Of a stretch of DNA of 64,000 bases, positions 33,572 to 43,098 are shown piece after piece (within the stretch, counting starts at the first letter, position 1; every line of letters begins with the position of its first letter). The position numbers and the translations under genes were made by a program. The DNA comes from Natrarchaeobius halalkaliphilus (GTDB lineage Archaea > Halobacteriota > Halobacteria > Halobacteriales > Natrialbaceae), in the NCBI RefSeq assembly GCF_003841485.1, contig NZ_REFY01000003.1, positions 248,001 to 312,000 of the forward strand. The letters run 5' to 3'. The notes under the pieces were generated by a model. That model saw only the letters and a list, made by a program, of their open reading frames with translations. It searched no databases and was not told where the DNA came from.

Positions 33572-35356
33572 TCAAAGAACCGTGCCGTGTTTTTTGTCGG
33601 GAAGCGATTTCTCGACGTCCTCGTAGAACGCGAACCGAGCGGCCAGTTCCTCTCGAAGGGAACTCGGCGGAACGATCTCGTCTATGACGACCTCGCTCGC
33701 CATCCGATGAACGTCGATGTCCTCGCGGTACTCCTCCCGGAGTTCGCGCTCCCGGCGATTTCGCTCCTCCGGATCGTCGATCTCCGAGAGCTTTCGTGCA
33801 TAGACCGCGTTGATCGCGGCCTCGGGGCCCATGATCGCGATCTCGCCTGACGGAAGTCCGATGACGCTCTCGGGATCGTATGCGGGACCACCCATCGCGT
33901 AAATTCCCGCGCCGTAGGCCTTGCGAACGACGACCGTCTGTTTCGGCACCGTCGCCGACGAGGTCGCGTAGATCATCTTCTTTCCCTTCTCGAGGATTCC
34001 GTTCTTTTCCACCTGCGATCCGGCCATGAACCCGGGCGTGTCACACAGGTACAGTAGCGGGATGTTGAACGCATCCGACGTCCATACGAACTCGCCCGCC
34101 TTCTCGGCGGCGTCCGGAAAGATCGCACCCGCGCGGTGGGCGGGCTGATTGGCGACGATTCCGATCGGGCGACCGTCGATGCGAGCGTACGCCGTGATGA
34201 TCTCCTCACCGTACTCCGGCCGGAGTTCGAGAACCGATCCCGCGTCGACCACGCGATCGATCACGTCCCGCATGTCGTAGCCTTTGTTCGGATGCGGTGG
34301 AACGACGGCATCGATCCCCGCGGGCCGATCGTCCGGTGGCATCGACTCCCGTTGTGGCGGCTTCTCGTCCGCGTTATCCGGGAGGTACGCGATCAACCTG
34401 GCGACGAGTTCGCGGGCGTGTTCTTCGTCCTTCGCGACGAGATCCGCGGAGCCGGACTCGCGCGCGTGAACCGCCGGTCCGCCGAGTTTCTCGAGGTCGA
34501 TGTCCTCGCCGGTAACCATGCGGACCATCCTGGGTGAGGCGATCGCCATCGCGGACATTCCCTCGACCATCACCGTGAAATCAGCGAACACCGGGGTGTA
34601 CGCCGCACCGGCGATACACGGACCGTAGAGGACGCAAATCTGCGGGACCCGCCCCGAGAGCATCGAGTGATTGTAGTAGTACTTTCCGATCCCCTCGCGG
34701 TTGGCGAAGAAGCCGGTCTGGCGATCGATTCGCCCGCCCGAGGAGTCCATCAGATACAAGACAGGACGGCCGGTTTTCAGCGCCCGCTGTTGCATCCGGA
34801 GAAACTTCTCGACCCCTCTGGCGGCCATACTCCCACGCTTGACCGTGTAATCGTTCGCCATGAAGTGAACGTCCCGTCCCTCGAAGGTCGCCCCGCCCGT
34901 GATGAGACCGTCCGCTGGCAGCCGGTCGTCGGTCTCTTCGCCCGCACCGTCCGGATGCCAGTCGTCGAAGGCGGCGAATTTCCCGTCCTCGAAGAGGAAC
35001 TCGTCGTTCTCACCGCCGAACCACAACTCGAGGCGATCCCGGACGAAGAGCTTGTCTTCCTCGGAGAGCTGCGCTCTGTATCGTTCGGGCCCGCCCTCGA
35101 GAATGTCTTCGATCTCATCGACGAGTCGCCGCTCCCGATCGGTCGGCTCGAATCTCTCGCGATCCGCGTTCTCGCTTTCCTCACCGGTTGCTGTCGGCGG
35201 CGCTGCCGACGATTCGCGCTCGCTCGCGGAGACGGCGGTCGGTTCGTCGTCGTCACCGAGGTACACCTCGACCGTCTCCTCGAGGTGTTCCGCCAGGGCA
35301 GCGGCGATCACCGATGCCTCCTCGTCCGTCGCCGTCGCCGTGATACGAACGTGCAT
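33572..35356 (-). CDS. acyl-CoA carboxylase carboxyltransferase with N-terminal extension
   Basis: A 594-residue biotin-dependent carboxyltransferase. The crotonase-fold core carries YLMDSSGGRIDRQ, GPCIAGAAYTP, NQPAHRAGAIFPDAAEKA and LLYLCDTPGFMAGS, which bind acyl-CoA and biotin. The first ~60 residues (MHVRITATATDEEASVIAAALAEH) look like the small epsilon/PccX-type subunit, fused through an acidic linker. No biotin carboxylase or biotin carrier is adjacent. Propionyl-CoA or methylcrotonyl-CoA are candidate substrates. The longer frame (to 35557) is rejected as it begins in unrelated sequence; the ATG at 35356 starts the extension. Confidence 0.8.
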   Translation of the reverse strand: MHVRITATATDEEASVIAAALAEHLEETVEVYLGDDDEPTAVSASERESSAAPPTATGEESENADRERFEPTDRERRLVDEIEDILEGGPERYRAQLSEEDKLFVRDRLELWFGGENDEFLFEDGKFAAFDDWHPDGAGEETDDRLPADGLITGGATFEGRDVHFMANDYTVKRGSMAARGVEKFLRMQQRALKTGRPVLYLMDSSGGRIDRQTGFFANREGIGKYYYNHSMLSGRVPQICVLYGPCIAGAAYTPVFADFTVMVEGMSAMAIASPRMVRMVTGEDIDLEKLGGPAVHARESGSADLVAKDEEHARELVARLIAYLPDNADEKPPQRESMPPDDRPAGIDAVVPPHPNKGYDMRDVIDRVVDAGSVLELRPEYGEEIITAYARIDGRPIGIVANQPAHRAGAIFPDAAEKAGEFVWTSDAFNIPLLYLCDTPGFMAGSQVEKNGILEKGKKMIYATSSATVPKQTVVVRKAYGAGIYAMGGPAYDPESVIGLPSGEIAIMGPEAAINAVYARKLSEIDDPEERNRRERELREEYREDIDVHRMASEVVIDEIVPPSSLREELAARFAFYEDVEKSLPDKKHGTVL

Positions 35357-35812
35357 ACCTATTCGTGTGTGGAGATCGATAAAAAATCCAGCGTGCCTCC
35401 CCTTTTCGAACTGATCGTTCGATTCCCCGTCGAAGAGAGCCGTCCGCACCGAGACGGACACCGCGTCGACCTCACCGTGGGGCGAGGACCGGAGGGGTGT
35501 CAACGCGGCGGTGCGGACGAGTAGAGAGTGGATCGCTGTCCCCGTGGTCACCATCACGGAGACAACCGTTCTGATCGGGCTGGAGGGACGTACGTTCGCG
35601 TTCAGTCGTTCACGTGTTATTTATACTTACAGTATCACGCGGCGAAACGAGCCGCTCGAAGTGGATGTCCGCTCGTCGATGGCCGTGAGAACTATTGTTC
35701 GACGCCGACAACGATTGCATCGGTTATCGAACAGCGTCGCTCGTCTTTGGGACACAGTAGAGGCGCGGGCTGCGACGAGCGTCGGGGGAACGAAACGCGC
35801 GCCGGAGCCGAG

Positions 35813-36637
35813 ATGAGGGGGATAACCGTAACACTTCAAAAAGGGGGAGTAGGAAAGACCACGGTCGCGATCAACCTGGCAGAACGACTCGCGACTCGAG
35901 ACAACGACGTGCTTCTCGTCGACGTGGATCCACAGGGAAGCGCCACGGAGGGCGTCGGATGCGGGGACGCCTACACCGCAGAGAGGTCTCTCAGGCACGT
36001 CCTTGAGCGAACCGATCCGCTCGATCCGGGCGCGCTCTGTCGGCCGGTGGCGGGCGATACCCGGTTCGATCTCCTTCCGTCGAACGCGGAACTGCAGCAC
36101 GTGAGTCGCCGGATTTACGGCGATGACAGCGGTGAGCTGTTGTTTTACCGGCGAATCGTCAAGCCACTCGCAGACGAGTACGACTGGGTCGTCTTCGATG
36201 CGCCGCCGACGATCGGACCGCTTTCGAACGCCGCGTTGATCGCGACGCGACAGGTTGTTCTCCCGCTTCAGCTATCCAAACCGAGTGCGGATGCGCTGAT
36301 CCGAACCGTCACGAACCAGTTGTTTTCGCTCAACGACCGCCTCTCCGATCCGATCGATATCCTCTCGATCGTTCCGAACCGGGTCAAAGGCGATAACGAG
36401 GAGAAACGCGTCCTCGAGGCGATCGAGGACAGCCAGTTCGAGCCGTATCTCCCGTCGTTTTCCCGCTCGGATCGCCTGGAAACATCACCTGGGCCCGGTA
36501 TCCGAGAACGGATCGCGTTCCGTCGCGCGTACCGGGACGGCGTCCCGCTGTCGACGTACGATCCGAACGCGGACATGCTCGAGCGATTCGAGACGCTCGC
36601 GGCCATCGTCGAGAACCGATCGACCGAGTCGGTGTGA
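35813..36637 (+). CDS. ParA-family ATPase
   Basis: A 274-residue MinD/ParA-superfamily ATPase. It starts with MRGITVTLQKGGVGKTTVAINLAERL, which includes the deviant Walker A KGGVGKTT, then LLVDVDPQGSATEG and VVFDAPPTIGPLSNAALIA. No ParB-like gene or parS-like repeat array is adjacent, so positioning of a chromosomal or other cargo is a guess. An ORF extends upstream but the P-loop must lie near the N-terminus, which fixes the ATG at 35813. The ~450 bases upstream (35357-35812) contain no recognisable gene. Confidence 0.88.
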   Translation: MRGITVTLQKGGVGKTTVAINLAERLATRDNDVLLVDVDPQGSATEGVGCGDAYTAERSLRHVLERTDPLDPGALCRPVAGDTRFDLLPSNAELQHVSRRIYGDDSGELLFYRRIVKPLADEYDWVVFDAPPTIGPLSNAALIATRQVVLPLQLSKPSADALIRTVTNQLFSLNDRLSDPIDILSIVPNRVKGDNEEKRVLEAIEDSQFEPYLPSFSRSDRLETSPGPGIRERIAFRRAYRDGVPLSTYDPNADMLERFETLAAIVENRSTESV

Positions 36638-36727
36638 AGTACGAGCTATCCGTCTCCGTGGAACCGTCGACACCACTCCGTTCGAGGGATCGCAGCCCAC
36701 TTACGGCCACCCCGAGAACGGGCGATC

Positions 36728-37795
36728 ATGCAGATCAAAGACCGGGAGCGGATCGAGGGTGGACGCGAACGGGTCACGGTCGTCCCTGAGAGCGTCGACG
36801 ACCTCTGGCACTTGCAGTACGTCCTCGAGCCCGGCGATCGCGTCGCGGGCGATACGACCCGACGGATTCAGCGCAACGACGAACAGATGCGCGATACCGG
36901 TGGCGAACGCGAACACATGTGGGTCGCAATCGCCGTCGACGACGTCGAGTTTCACAAATTCGCAAATCGGCTGCGCGTCGGGGGAGAAATCGTCGCGTGC
37001 TCGCGAGAAGATCAACTCGACTTTCACCACACGCTGAACGTCGAAGAACGCGACGAGCTCTCGATCGAGAAACAGTTCAAGCCGGATCAGGAGGCACGCC
37101 TCGAGGAAGCCGAGGAGGCGACCGAGAATCCGGACGTCGCTATCGCCACGGTCGAGGAGGGGCAGGCACACGTCCACACCGTCGCCCAGTACGGGACCGA
37201 AGAACGGGCGACGATCACCGGGCCGACAGGGAAAGGTGAGTACGCCCGCGAGCGCTCGGAGCTATTCAGCGAGCTCGGTGACGTCCTCAAACGGATGGAC
37301 GTCGACGCGATCATCCTCGCCGGTCCCGGATTCACGAAACAGGACGCCAGGAAGTACCTCGAGAACAACGAGCCGGAGGTGGCGGCGCTCTTGACGATGG
37401 TCGACACGGCGAGCGTCGGTGACCGCGGCGTTCACGAGGTGCTCAAACGCGGTGCCGTTGCTGACGTCCAGCAGGAAACGCGAATCGAGAGCGAGGCCGA
37501 GTACATCGACGAGCTCACCAGGCGCATAGCGGAGGGCGCAAAGGCGGCCTACGGCCCCGAACAGGTCGAACAGGCCGCAGAGTTCGGTGCGATAGAACGC
37601 CTGCTCGTTCTGGACGACCGACTCCGCAAGGAACGCGGTCCCGACGGCGAGTGGAGCGTCGACGTCGACGAAATCGTCAGAACGACCGAACAGAAAGGCG
37701 GCGAGGTAACCGTCTTCTCGAGCGAGTTTCCACCCGGCCAGCAGCTCTCGAACCTCGGCGGAGTCGCGGCGCTGTTGCGCTACCGACTCGAATGA
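36728..37795 (+). CDS. pelA: Pelota/Dom34 mRNA surveillance protein
   Basis: A 355-residue release-factor-like protein rescuing stalled ribosomes with aEF1alpha and ABCE1. The N-terminal Sm-like domain (residues 1-~130, [13 protein letters not shown]), central eRF1-like domain ([20 protein letters not shown]) and C-terminal domain ([23 protein letters not shown]) are all present. The eRF1 GGQ loop is absent, as expected for Pelota. The stop overlaps the next ATG in ATGA. Confidence 0.95.
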   Translation: MQIKDRERIEGGRERVTVVPESVDDLWHLQYVLEPGDRVAGDTTRRIQRNDEQMRDTGGEREHMWVAIAVDDVEFHKFANRLRVGGEIVACSREDQLDFHHTLNVEERDELSIEKQFKPDQEARLEEAEEATENPDVAIATVEEGQAHVHTVAQYGTEERATITGPTGKGEYARERSELFSELGDVLKRMDVDAIILAGPGFTKQDARKYLENNEPEVAALLTMVDTASVGDRGVHEVLKRGAVADVQQETRIESEAEYIDELTRRIAEGAKAAYGPEQVEQAAEFGAIERLLVLDDRLRKERGPDGEWSVDVDEIVRTTEQKGGEVTVFSSEFPPGQQLSNLGGVAALLRYRLE

Positions 37796-38115
37796 GTTCG
37801 TTGATTCCGTGGTCTGGGCTGCTCTGGGCGCTCGCGGTACTGACGTACGGTTTCGGTGACTTCCTCACGACGATTCGAGGGCTACAGCGCGATGGCATCG
37901 AAGAGCGACAGTCCGGGGCGCGGATCGTCCTGGGCGAACCGCCCTCCATGTGGCGGTTCGGTCTCTTCAAGGGGCTTCTTTTGACCGTCTTTTTCGTCGG
38001 CTACGTCCTGCTCGAGGGATATCGGTTCAGGATCGCGATTCCCGCTGGGATCGCCGTGATCGGATCGTACGCCGTCTTGAACAACGGACGGGTGCTTCTC
38101 GACGGGTCGGACTGA
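37792..38115 (+). CDS. small membrane protein coupled to pelA
   Basis: A 107-residue protein with three hydrophobic segments ([64 protein letters not shown]). The GDFLTT helix recalls the GDxxTT of DUF5658-type proteins such as that at 32956. Its ATG overlaps the pelA stop by 4 bases, which is the main reason for choosing this start. No function recognised. The following gap (38116-38358) shows no gene. Confidence 0.65.
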   Translation: MSSLIPWSGLLWALAVLTYGFGDFLTTIRGLQRDGIEERQSGARIVLGEPPSMWRFGLFKGLLLTVFFVGYVLLEGYRFRIAIPAGIAVIGSYAVLNNGRVLLDGSD

Positions 38116-38358
38116 TTCGACGACGGGATCGACCAGTACGGTGGTGGAGGGAAAGACTCGCCTGCGTTGGCATCTGTCTCTCACTGAGACGGATATTACA
38201 CCCACCTGTCATCTTACGGGAACGGTACTGGGAAGTCTCCAATCGAACCCTTGTTTCGACAGTCACTGACGTTCACCATCGCGCTCAATGAGTATCGGCT
38301 CCCACTCGGAGGAATAGATACATTAATTGGAGGACTGATACGTTATTCGTAGTGTTGC

Positions 38359-38553
38359 ATGGCGAACAGAGATGATGTCACGAGAGAGTTAGCGAGATGT
38401 ACGGAATGTGGATCGGTGTATGCAGCGCGACAGTGGCCGGGCGGTACTATCCAGCCCATCGGAGCGGGCAACTGCGATTGTGGATCTACGAACTTCGTTC
38501 TCGTCACCGACGCCGGTGAGGACCCCTCCACAGGGGGAGTCAACGCGGAGTAG
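38359..38553 (+). CDS. small zinc-ribbon protein
   Basis: A 64-residue protein with a CxxC...CxC zinc ribbon (ARCTECGSVYAARQWPGG then AGNCDCGSTNFVLV). Such domains in haloarchaea often bind nucleic acids or partner proteins. An AT-rich acattaatt box lies about 28 bases before the ATG. It is convergent with phoU, with adjoining ends at 38553/38554. Function unknown. Confidence 0.65.
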   Translation: MANRDDVTRELARCTECGSVYAARQWPGGTIQPIGAGNCDCGSTNFVLVTDAGEDPSTGGVNAE

Positions 38554-39225
38554 TCAGTAGATCAGCTCGTCGTCGTTTTCGACCATGTACAGCGTTCGTG
38601 CGGCGATATTGACCGCGTGATCCCCGACGCGCTCAAGATCCCGAATCGTCAACAGAAGCCGCGACACGTCCTGTAGGATCAACTCGACTTCGTCGGGAGA
38701 GTCGAGTTCGCGCTCGATCAGGTCGCGAACGACGATGCTGCTGGCTCGCTCTGCAAAGTTGTCGACGTCGTCGTCGTCGACTGCGAGCCTCCGGCACGCG
38801 TCGACGTCCTCGCGTTCGTACGCACTCATCGCCTCGGACACCATCTCGAGTGTCATCTCGCCCATCGCCTGAACGTCGACGTCCGGAAAGAGGTCCCGCT
38901 CCGCTTCGAGCGTGTACTCTCCGAGGTTGACCGCGAGATCACCGATCCGCTCTAAATCGGTGATGATCTTGAACGACGCGGCGATGAACCGAAGATCGCT
39001 CGCGACGGGTTGCTGGAGTGCGAGTAGATCGATACAGTCCTGCTCCAGATCGAGGTACATCCGGTTGATTTCGCCGTCGCCGGTGATGACCTCGTTGGCC
39101 AGATCGTCGTCCTTTTGCTCGAGAGCGTCGAGTCCCATGCGGAGTCGCTCGAGGACGACTTCGCTCATGTAGAGGATGTCCTCGCGTAGCTCCGCGAGTT
39201 TGTCCTGATACGATTGTCGAGCCAT
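38554..39225 (-). CDS. phoU: PhoU-family phosphate regulator
   Basis: A 223-residue protein of two three-helix PhoU repeats, each with the metal-binding pattern (IITDLERIGDLAVNLGEY and LTIRDLERVGDHAVNIAART). PhoU controls phosphate uptake and signalling. No pst transporter or phosphate regulator gene is adjacent here, so it is either a stand-alone copy or its partners are elsewhere. The start at 39225 has an AT-rich atatagtttt stretch about 25 bases upstream. Confidence 0.92.
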   Translation of the reverse strand: MARQSYQDKLAELREDILYMSEVVLERLRMGLDALEQKDDDLANEVITGDGEINRMYLDLEQDCIDLLALQQPVASDLRFIAASFKIITDLERIGDLAVNLGEYTLEAERDLFPDVDVQAMGEMTLEMVSEAMSAYEREDVDACRRLAVDDDDVDNFAERASSIVVRDLIERELDSPDEVELILQDVSRLLLTIRDLERVGDHAVNIAARTLYMVENDDELIY

Positions 39226-39328
39226 AGTTCAGCCACCCGTGCGTGCGGGGATATAGTTTTTGCACCCCGCTGTCTGAAACGGAACCTTGTACCCCGGCGT
39301 ATGAATCAGAACCGGGAGTTCGACCCAC

Positions 39329-39967
39329 CTATCCGAAGTTTTCGATCAGCGCGTCGTCGGCGTCACCGCCGGCCCCATCGATCACGTCGGCAACGAACGT
39401 GACGAAGTCGTCGAACCCGAACGCGTAGAGCCGTCCCTCCTCGAGATGCGCCTCGAGTGCATCCGCTAGATCCCCGTCCGCGTCTTCTTCGAGAACGAGT
39501 ACCGACGCCCCATCGTCTGCAAGCGCCTCGAGGCGGTCGAGGTGTGCTGGCTCGTCGTCCTGATAAATGACGACGGCGGCGTGGCTGGCCTCTCGAGCGG
39601 CTTCTGCGATCGAAATCGCGGGGCCAACGCCCGGTCCTCCCGCCACGGCGACGACGTCTTCGTCGCGTTCGTAGGTGATCGTCCCGAACGGACCCTCGAG
39701 GTGAACCGTCTCGCCACCATCGAGGTCGGCAAGCCACGGCGAGAGATCGCCGTCCGGGTCGATTCCGACCGTGATCTCGAAGCTGTCGGTCACCGACGGC
39801 GACGACAGCGTGTAGTGTCGACTGATCTCTTCACCCGTGGGTGCGGCCCGGAGCAACACGAACTGACCGGGCGCGGCCGCGAACTCCTCGGGCGTCTCGA
39901 GTTCGATTGCGATCGTATCCGGGCCGACGTCCGCTACTGACTCGACGGTGACTGGCGTCCCCTCCAT
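39329..39967 (-). CDS. FAD-dependent ferredoxin/flavodoxin reductase-like oxidoreductase
   Basis: A 212-residue FNR-superfamily protein. FAD-binding residues are in APGQFVLLRAAPTGEEISRHYTLSSPS (RxYT/S motif) and the NAD(P)-binding loop in VVAVAGGPGVGPAISIAEAA. There is no [2Fe-2S] domain, so it is the minimal two-domain reductase. The natural partner could be a ferredoxin, but none is adjacent. The divergent gap to korA (39968-40373) carries a TATA-like sequence but no further gene. Confidence 0.8.
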   Translation of the reverse strand: MEGTPVTVESVADVGPDTIAIELETPEEFAAAPGQFVLLRAAPTGEEISRHYTLSSPSVTDSFEITVGIDPDGDLSPWLADLDGGETVHLEGPFGTITYERDEDVVAVAGGPGVGPAISIAEAAREASHAAVVIYQDDEPAHLDRLEALADDGASVLVLEEDADGDLADALEAHLEEGRLYAFGFDDFVTFVADVIDGAGGDADDALIENFG

Positions 39968-40373
39968 ATCAGCGGGTTTGTGGCCGGACTGAAAAGGGGT
40001 TTCGTTCCCGGCGACGGTTCCACTGAACGGGCGATTCGACGACGGGCGCTTCGACCGGGCCGATACGGTGCTCTCTCGAACCGTTATCGTTCGATCGATG
40101 ATCCGGGGTCGTCGGCGAGTGCGTGGAATCGGGGCGATCGAACAGGGAGTCGCCTACGAACCGCTATCCTCTTTGTGATTTCTGTTCGAAGATGAGTGTA
40201 TTTTGGTCGAAGCGGAGAGGTGGAACCTCTCGCTCGGTATCTCGAGTTACGGTATACGGTTCATAACTATAAACCAAACTCACATTCAGTTGGAAACCAG
40301 TTAGCTAGCACGACGGTATCTCGATTGGGGTTTCAGAAGCCTTTTCATTTACTGGGGGCAAGTTCGCCATAAC

Positions 40374-42131
40374 ATGGCTGAGGATCTCAACTGGGCGATC
40401 GGAGGCGAAGCCGGAGACGGTATCGACTCCACTGGAAAGATTTTCGCTCAGGCACTTTCCCGGGCCGGACGGCACGTATTCACCTCGAAAGATTTCGCCT
40501 CACGAATCCGCGGTGGATACACCGCCTACAAGATTCGTACTTCCGTCGACGACGTTCAAAGCGTTGTCGACAGGCTCGATATTCTGGTCGCACTCACCCA
40601 GCGGACGATCGACGAAAACCTGGACGAACTCCACGAAGGAAGCGCAGTCATCTACGACGGCGAACGGTCCTGGGAGGCCGACGTCCCGGACGAGGTGACT
40701 GCCGTCGACGTTCCGCTCAAGTCGCTTGCCGAAGACGCGGGCGGTGCGATCATGCGAAACGTCGTCGCCCTCGGTGCCGCGTGTGAAATCACCGGTTTCG
40801 ACGTCGGATATCTGGACGAGTCGCTCGAGAAGCGATTCGGCGGCAAAGGCTCGAAGATCGTCGAGAACAACAAGGATGCGGCCCGACTGGGCCAGGAGTA
40901 CGTCCAGGAGAACTACGATCTCTCGCATCTGGGCTACGACCTCGAGACGACGGACAACGATTACGTCCTGTTGAACGGCGACGAGGCGATCGGAATGGGC
41001 GCACTTGCGGCCGGCTGTCGCTTCTACGCCGGGTATCCGATCACGCCTGCGACGAACGTCATGGAGTACCTGACGGGACGGATCGAGGAGTACGGCGGGC
41101 ACGTCGTTCAGGCGGAAGACGAACTCTCCGCGATCAATATGGCCCTGGGCGGGGCTCGAGCGGGTGCACGCTCGATGACGGCGACTTCCGGGCCGGGTAT
41201 CGACCTGATGACCGAAACGTTCGGACTCGTTGCTACCAGCGAGACGCCGCTCGTTATCGTCGACGTCATGCGCTCCGGTCCCTCGACCGGGATGCCGACG
41301 AAACAGGAGCAGGGTGACCTGAACATGACGCTCTACGGCGGTCACGGCGAGATTCCACGCTTCGTCGTCGCACCGACGACGATCGCTGAGTGTTTCTGGA
41401 AGACCGTCGAGGCGTTCAACTACGCCGAGAAGTATCAGACGCCGGTGTACGTCGTCTCGGACCTCGCGCTTGCAGTAACCGAACAGACGTTCCCACCGGA
41501 AGCCTTCGATATGGACGAGGTCGAAATCGACCGCGGGAAGCTCGTCGACGAAGACGAGGTTGACGAGTGGCTCGACGCGCAGGATCGGTTCCGCGCTCAC
41601 GCCGTCACCGACGACGGAATCAGCCCGCGTGCGATTCCCGGGACGACCGACGGCGCACACATGTCCACCGGCCTCGAGCACGACGAACTCGGCCGTCGAA
41701 CCGAGGACGAGGGCGAACGCGTCAGACAGGTCGACAAGCGAAACCGCAAGGTCGAAACGGCCAAAAACGAGGAGAACTGGGACTACCGCGAGTTCGGAGA
41801 TCCGGACGCGGACAACCTCGTCATCTCGTGGGGGTCGAACGAGGGTGCGCTGGTCGAAGCGCTCGACTACCTAGAGGAGGACGGCATCGACGTGCGCGTG
41901 ATCTCGGTTCCGTACATCTTCCCGCGACCGGATCTCACCGGTGAGATCGAGGCGGCCGACGAGACGATCGTCGTCGAGTGTAACGCGACCGGCCAGTTCG
42001 CAGACGTGATCGAACACGACGTCCTTACCCGCGTGAAACGCATCAACAAGTATACCGGCGTCCGCTTCAAAGCGGACGAACTCGCGACAGAGATTACCGA
42101 CAAACTCTCCGAAGAGGTGCCAGCACAATGA
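40374..42131 (+). CDS. korA: 2-oxoacid:ferredoxin oxidoreductase, alpha(-gamma) subunit
   Basis: A 585-residue fusion. The N-terminal gamma-like domain (GGEAGDGIDSTGKIFAQALSRAGRH, residues 1-~200) is joined to the alpha domain (GCRFYAGYPITPATNVMEYL, AEDELSAINMALGGARAGARSMTATSGPG, then a C-terminal transketolase-like part). With KorB it oxidises 2-oxoglutarate (or pyruvate) to acyl-CoA and CO2, passing electrons to ferredoxin. The start follows a tttcatttac box by about 30 bases. It is coupled to the downstream gene by a 4-base overlap. Confidence 0.93.
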   Translation: MAEDLNWAIGGEAGDGIDSTGKIFAQALSRAGRHVFTSKDFASRIRGGYTAYKIRTSVDDVQSVVDRLDILVALTQRTIDENLDELHEGSAVIYDGERSWEADVPDEVTAVDVPLKSLAEDAGGAIMRNVVALGAACEITGFDVGYLDESLEKRFGGKGSKIVENNKDAARLGQEYVQENYDLSHLGYDLETTDNDYVLLNGDEAIGMGALAAGCRFYAGYPITPATNVMEYLTGRIEEYGGHVVQAEDELSAINMALGGARAGARSMTATSGPGIDLMTETFGLVATSETPLVIVDVMRSGPSTGMPTKQEQGDLNMTLYGGHGEIPRFVVAPTTIAECFWKTVEAFNYAEKYQTPVYVVSDLALAVTEQTFPPEAFDMDEVEIDRGKLVDEDEVDEWLDAQDRFRAHAVTDDGISPRAIPGTTDGAHMSTGLEHDELGRRTEDEGERVRQVDKRNRKVETAKNEENWDYREFGDPDADNLVISWGSNEGALVEALDYLEEDGIDVRVISVPYIFPRPDLTGEIEAADETIVVECNATGQFADVIEHDVLTRVKRINKYTGVRFKADELATEITDKLSEEVPAQ

Positions 42132-42991
42132 GCTCCGACGTCAGATTCACCGACTTCAAGTCCGACAAACAGCCGACCTGGTGTCCCGGATGCGGCGATT
42201 TCGGGACGATGAACGGGATGATGAAAGGCCTCGCTGAAACCGGCAACGATCCCGACAATACGTTCGTCGTCGCCGGCATCGGCTGTTCCGGGAAGATCGG
42301 GACCTACATGCACAGCTACGCCCTTCACGGGGTCCACGGCCGCGCGCTTCCCGTCGGAACCGGCGTCAAGATGGCCCGACCCGATCTCGAGGTTATGGTC
42401 GCCGGTGGTGACGGTGACGGTTACTCGATCGGTGCCGGTCATTTCGTCCACGCCGTTCGACGGAACGTCGATATGACGTACGTGGTCATGGACAACCGGA
42501 TTTACGGCCTGACGAAAGGACAGGCGTCCCCGACCTCGCGCTCGGACTTCGAGACGTCGACGACTCCCGAGGGGCCGAAGCAACCTCCGGTCAATCCGCT
42601 CGCGCTTGCACTCGCATCGGGTGCGTCGTTCATCGCACAGTCGTTCAGCTCCGACGCGCTTCGTCACCAGGAGATTATTCAGGAGGCCATCGAGCACGAC
42701 GGGTTCGGCTTCGTCAACGTCTTCAGTCCGTGCGTGACGTTCAACGATGTCGACACCTACGACTACTTCCGCGACAGCCTCGCAGACCTCGAGGAAGAAG
42801 GTCACGATCCGACGGACTACGAGGCCGCAAAGGAGGTCATCCTCGACGGTGAAAAGGAGTATCAGGGAGTCATGTATCAGGACGAAAACTCCGTTCCGTA
42901 CCACGAACAACACGGCGTCACCGAGGACATGTCCGACATTCCGGACGGCGCACCCGAGGACGCGATGGACCTCGTTCGCGAGTTCTACTGA
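42128..42991 (+). CDS. korB: 2-oxoacid:ferredoxin oxidoreductase, beta subunit
   Basis: A 287-residue TPP-binding subunit. The TPP motif is GDGDGYSIGAGHFVHAVRRNVDMTYVVMDN, and Cys residues in WCPGCGDFG and GIGCSGK are expected to ligate the 4Fe-4S cluster. The pair matches the haloarchaeal 2-oxoacid ferredoxin oxidoreductases studied in Halobacterium. Which of the two substrates (2-oxoglutarate or pyruvate) is used cannot be settled by reading; the KorA-like size supports 2-oxoglutarate. Confidence 0.92.
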   Translation: MSSDVRFTDFKSDKQPTWCPGCGDFGTMNGMMKGLAETGNDPDNTFVVAGIGCSGKIGTYMHSYALHGVHGRALPVGTGVKMARPDLEVMVAGGDGDGYSIGAGHFVHAVRRNVDMTYVVMDNRIYGLTKGQASPTSRSDFETSTTPEGPKQPPVNPLALALASGASFIAQSFSSDALRHQEIIQEAIEHDGFGFVNVFSPCVTFNDVDTYDYFRDSLADLEEEGHDPTDYEAAKEVILDGEKEYQGVMYQDENSVPYHEQHGVTEDMSDIPDGAPEDAMDLVREFY

Positions 42992-43098
42992 AACCCCTCG
43001 ATCTGGCGACTGTTTTTCGTTCGACTACCTCTCGAGTCACCACCGTCATACGAGACCGAATACCTGTGGTCGAGCGGCATTCGGTGACGGACGCCGAA

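Noticed and set aside
35511-35816. Possible gene in the 450-base gap before the ParA-like ATPase
   Set aside because: The open frames here change composition midway and lack homology; the visible AT-rich stretch is better explained as promoter DNA.
40215-40240. Hairpin agaggt/acctct upstream of korA considered as a regulatory RNA or riboswitch
   Set aside because: The stem is only about 6 bp and no conserved core or T-run follows; too weak to report as a feature.
40500-41681. 393-residue minus-strand open frame inside korA
   Set aside because: Mirror of the KorA coding frame, without recognisable domains.
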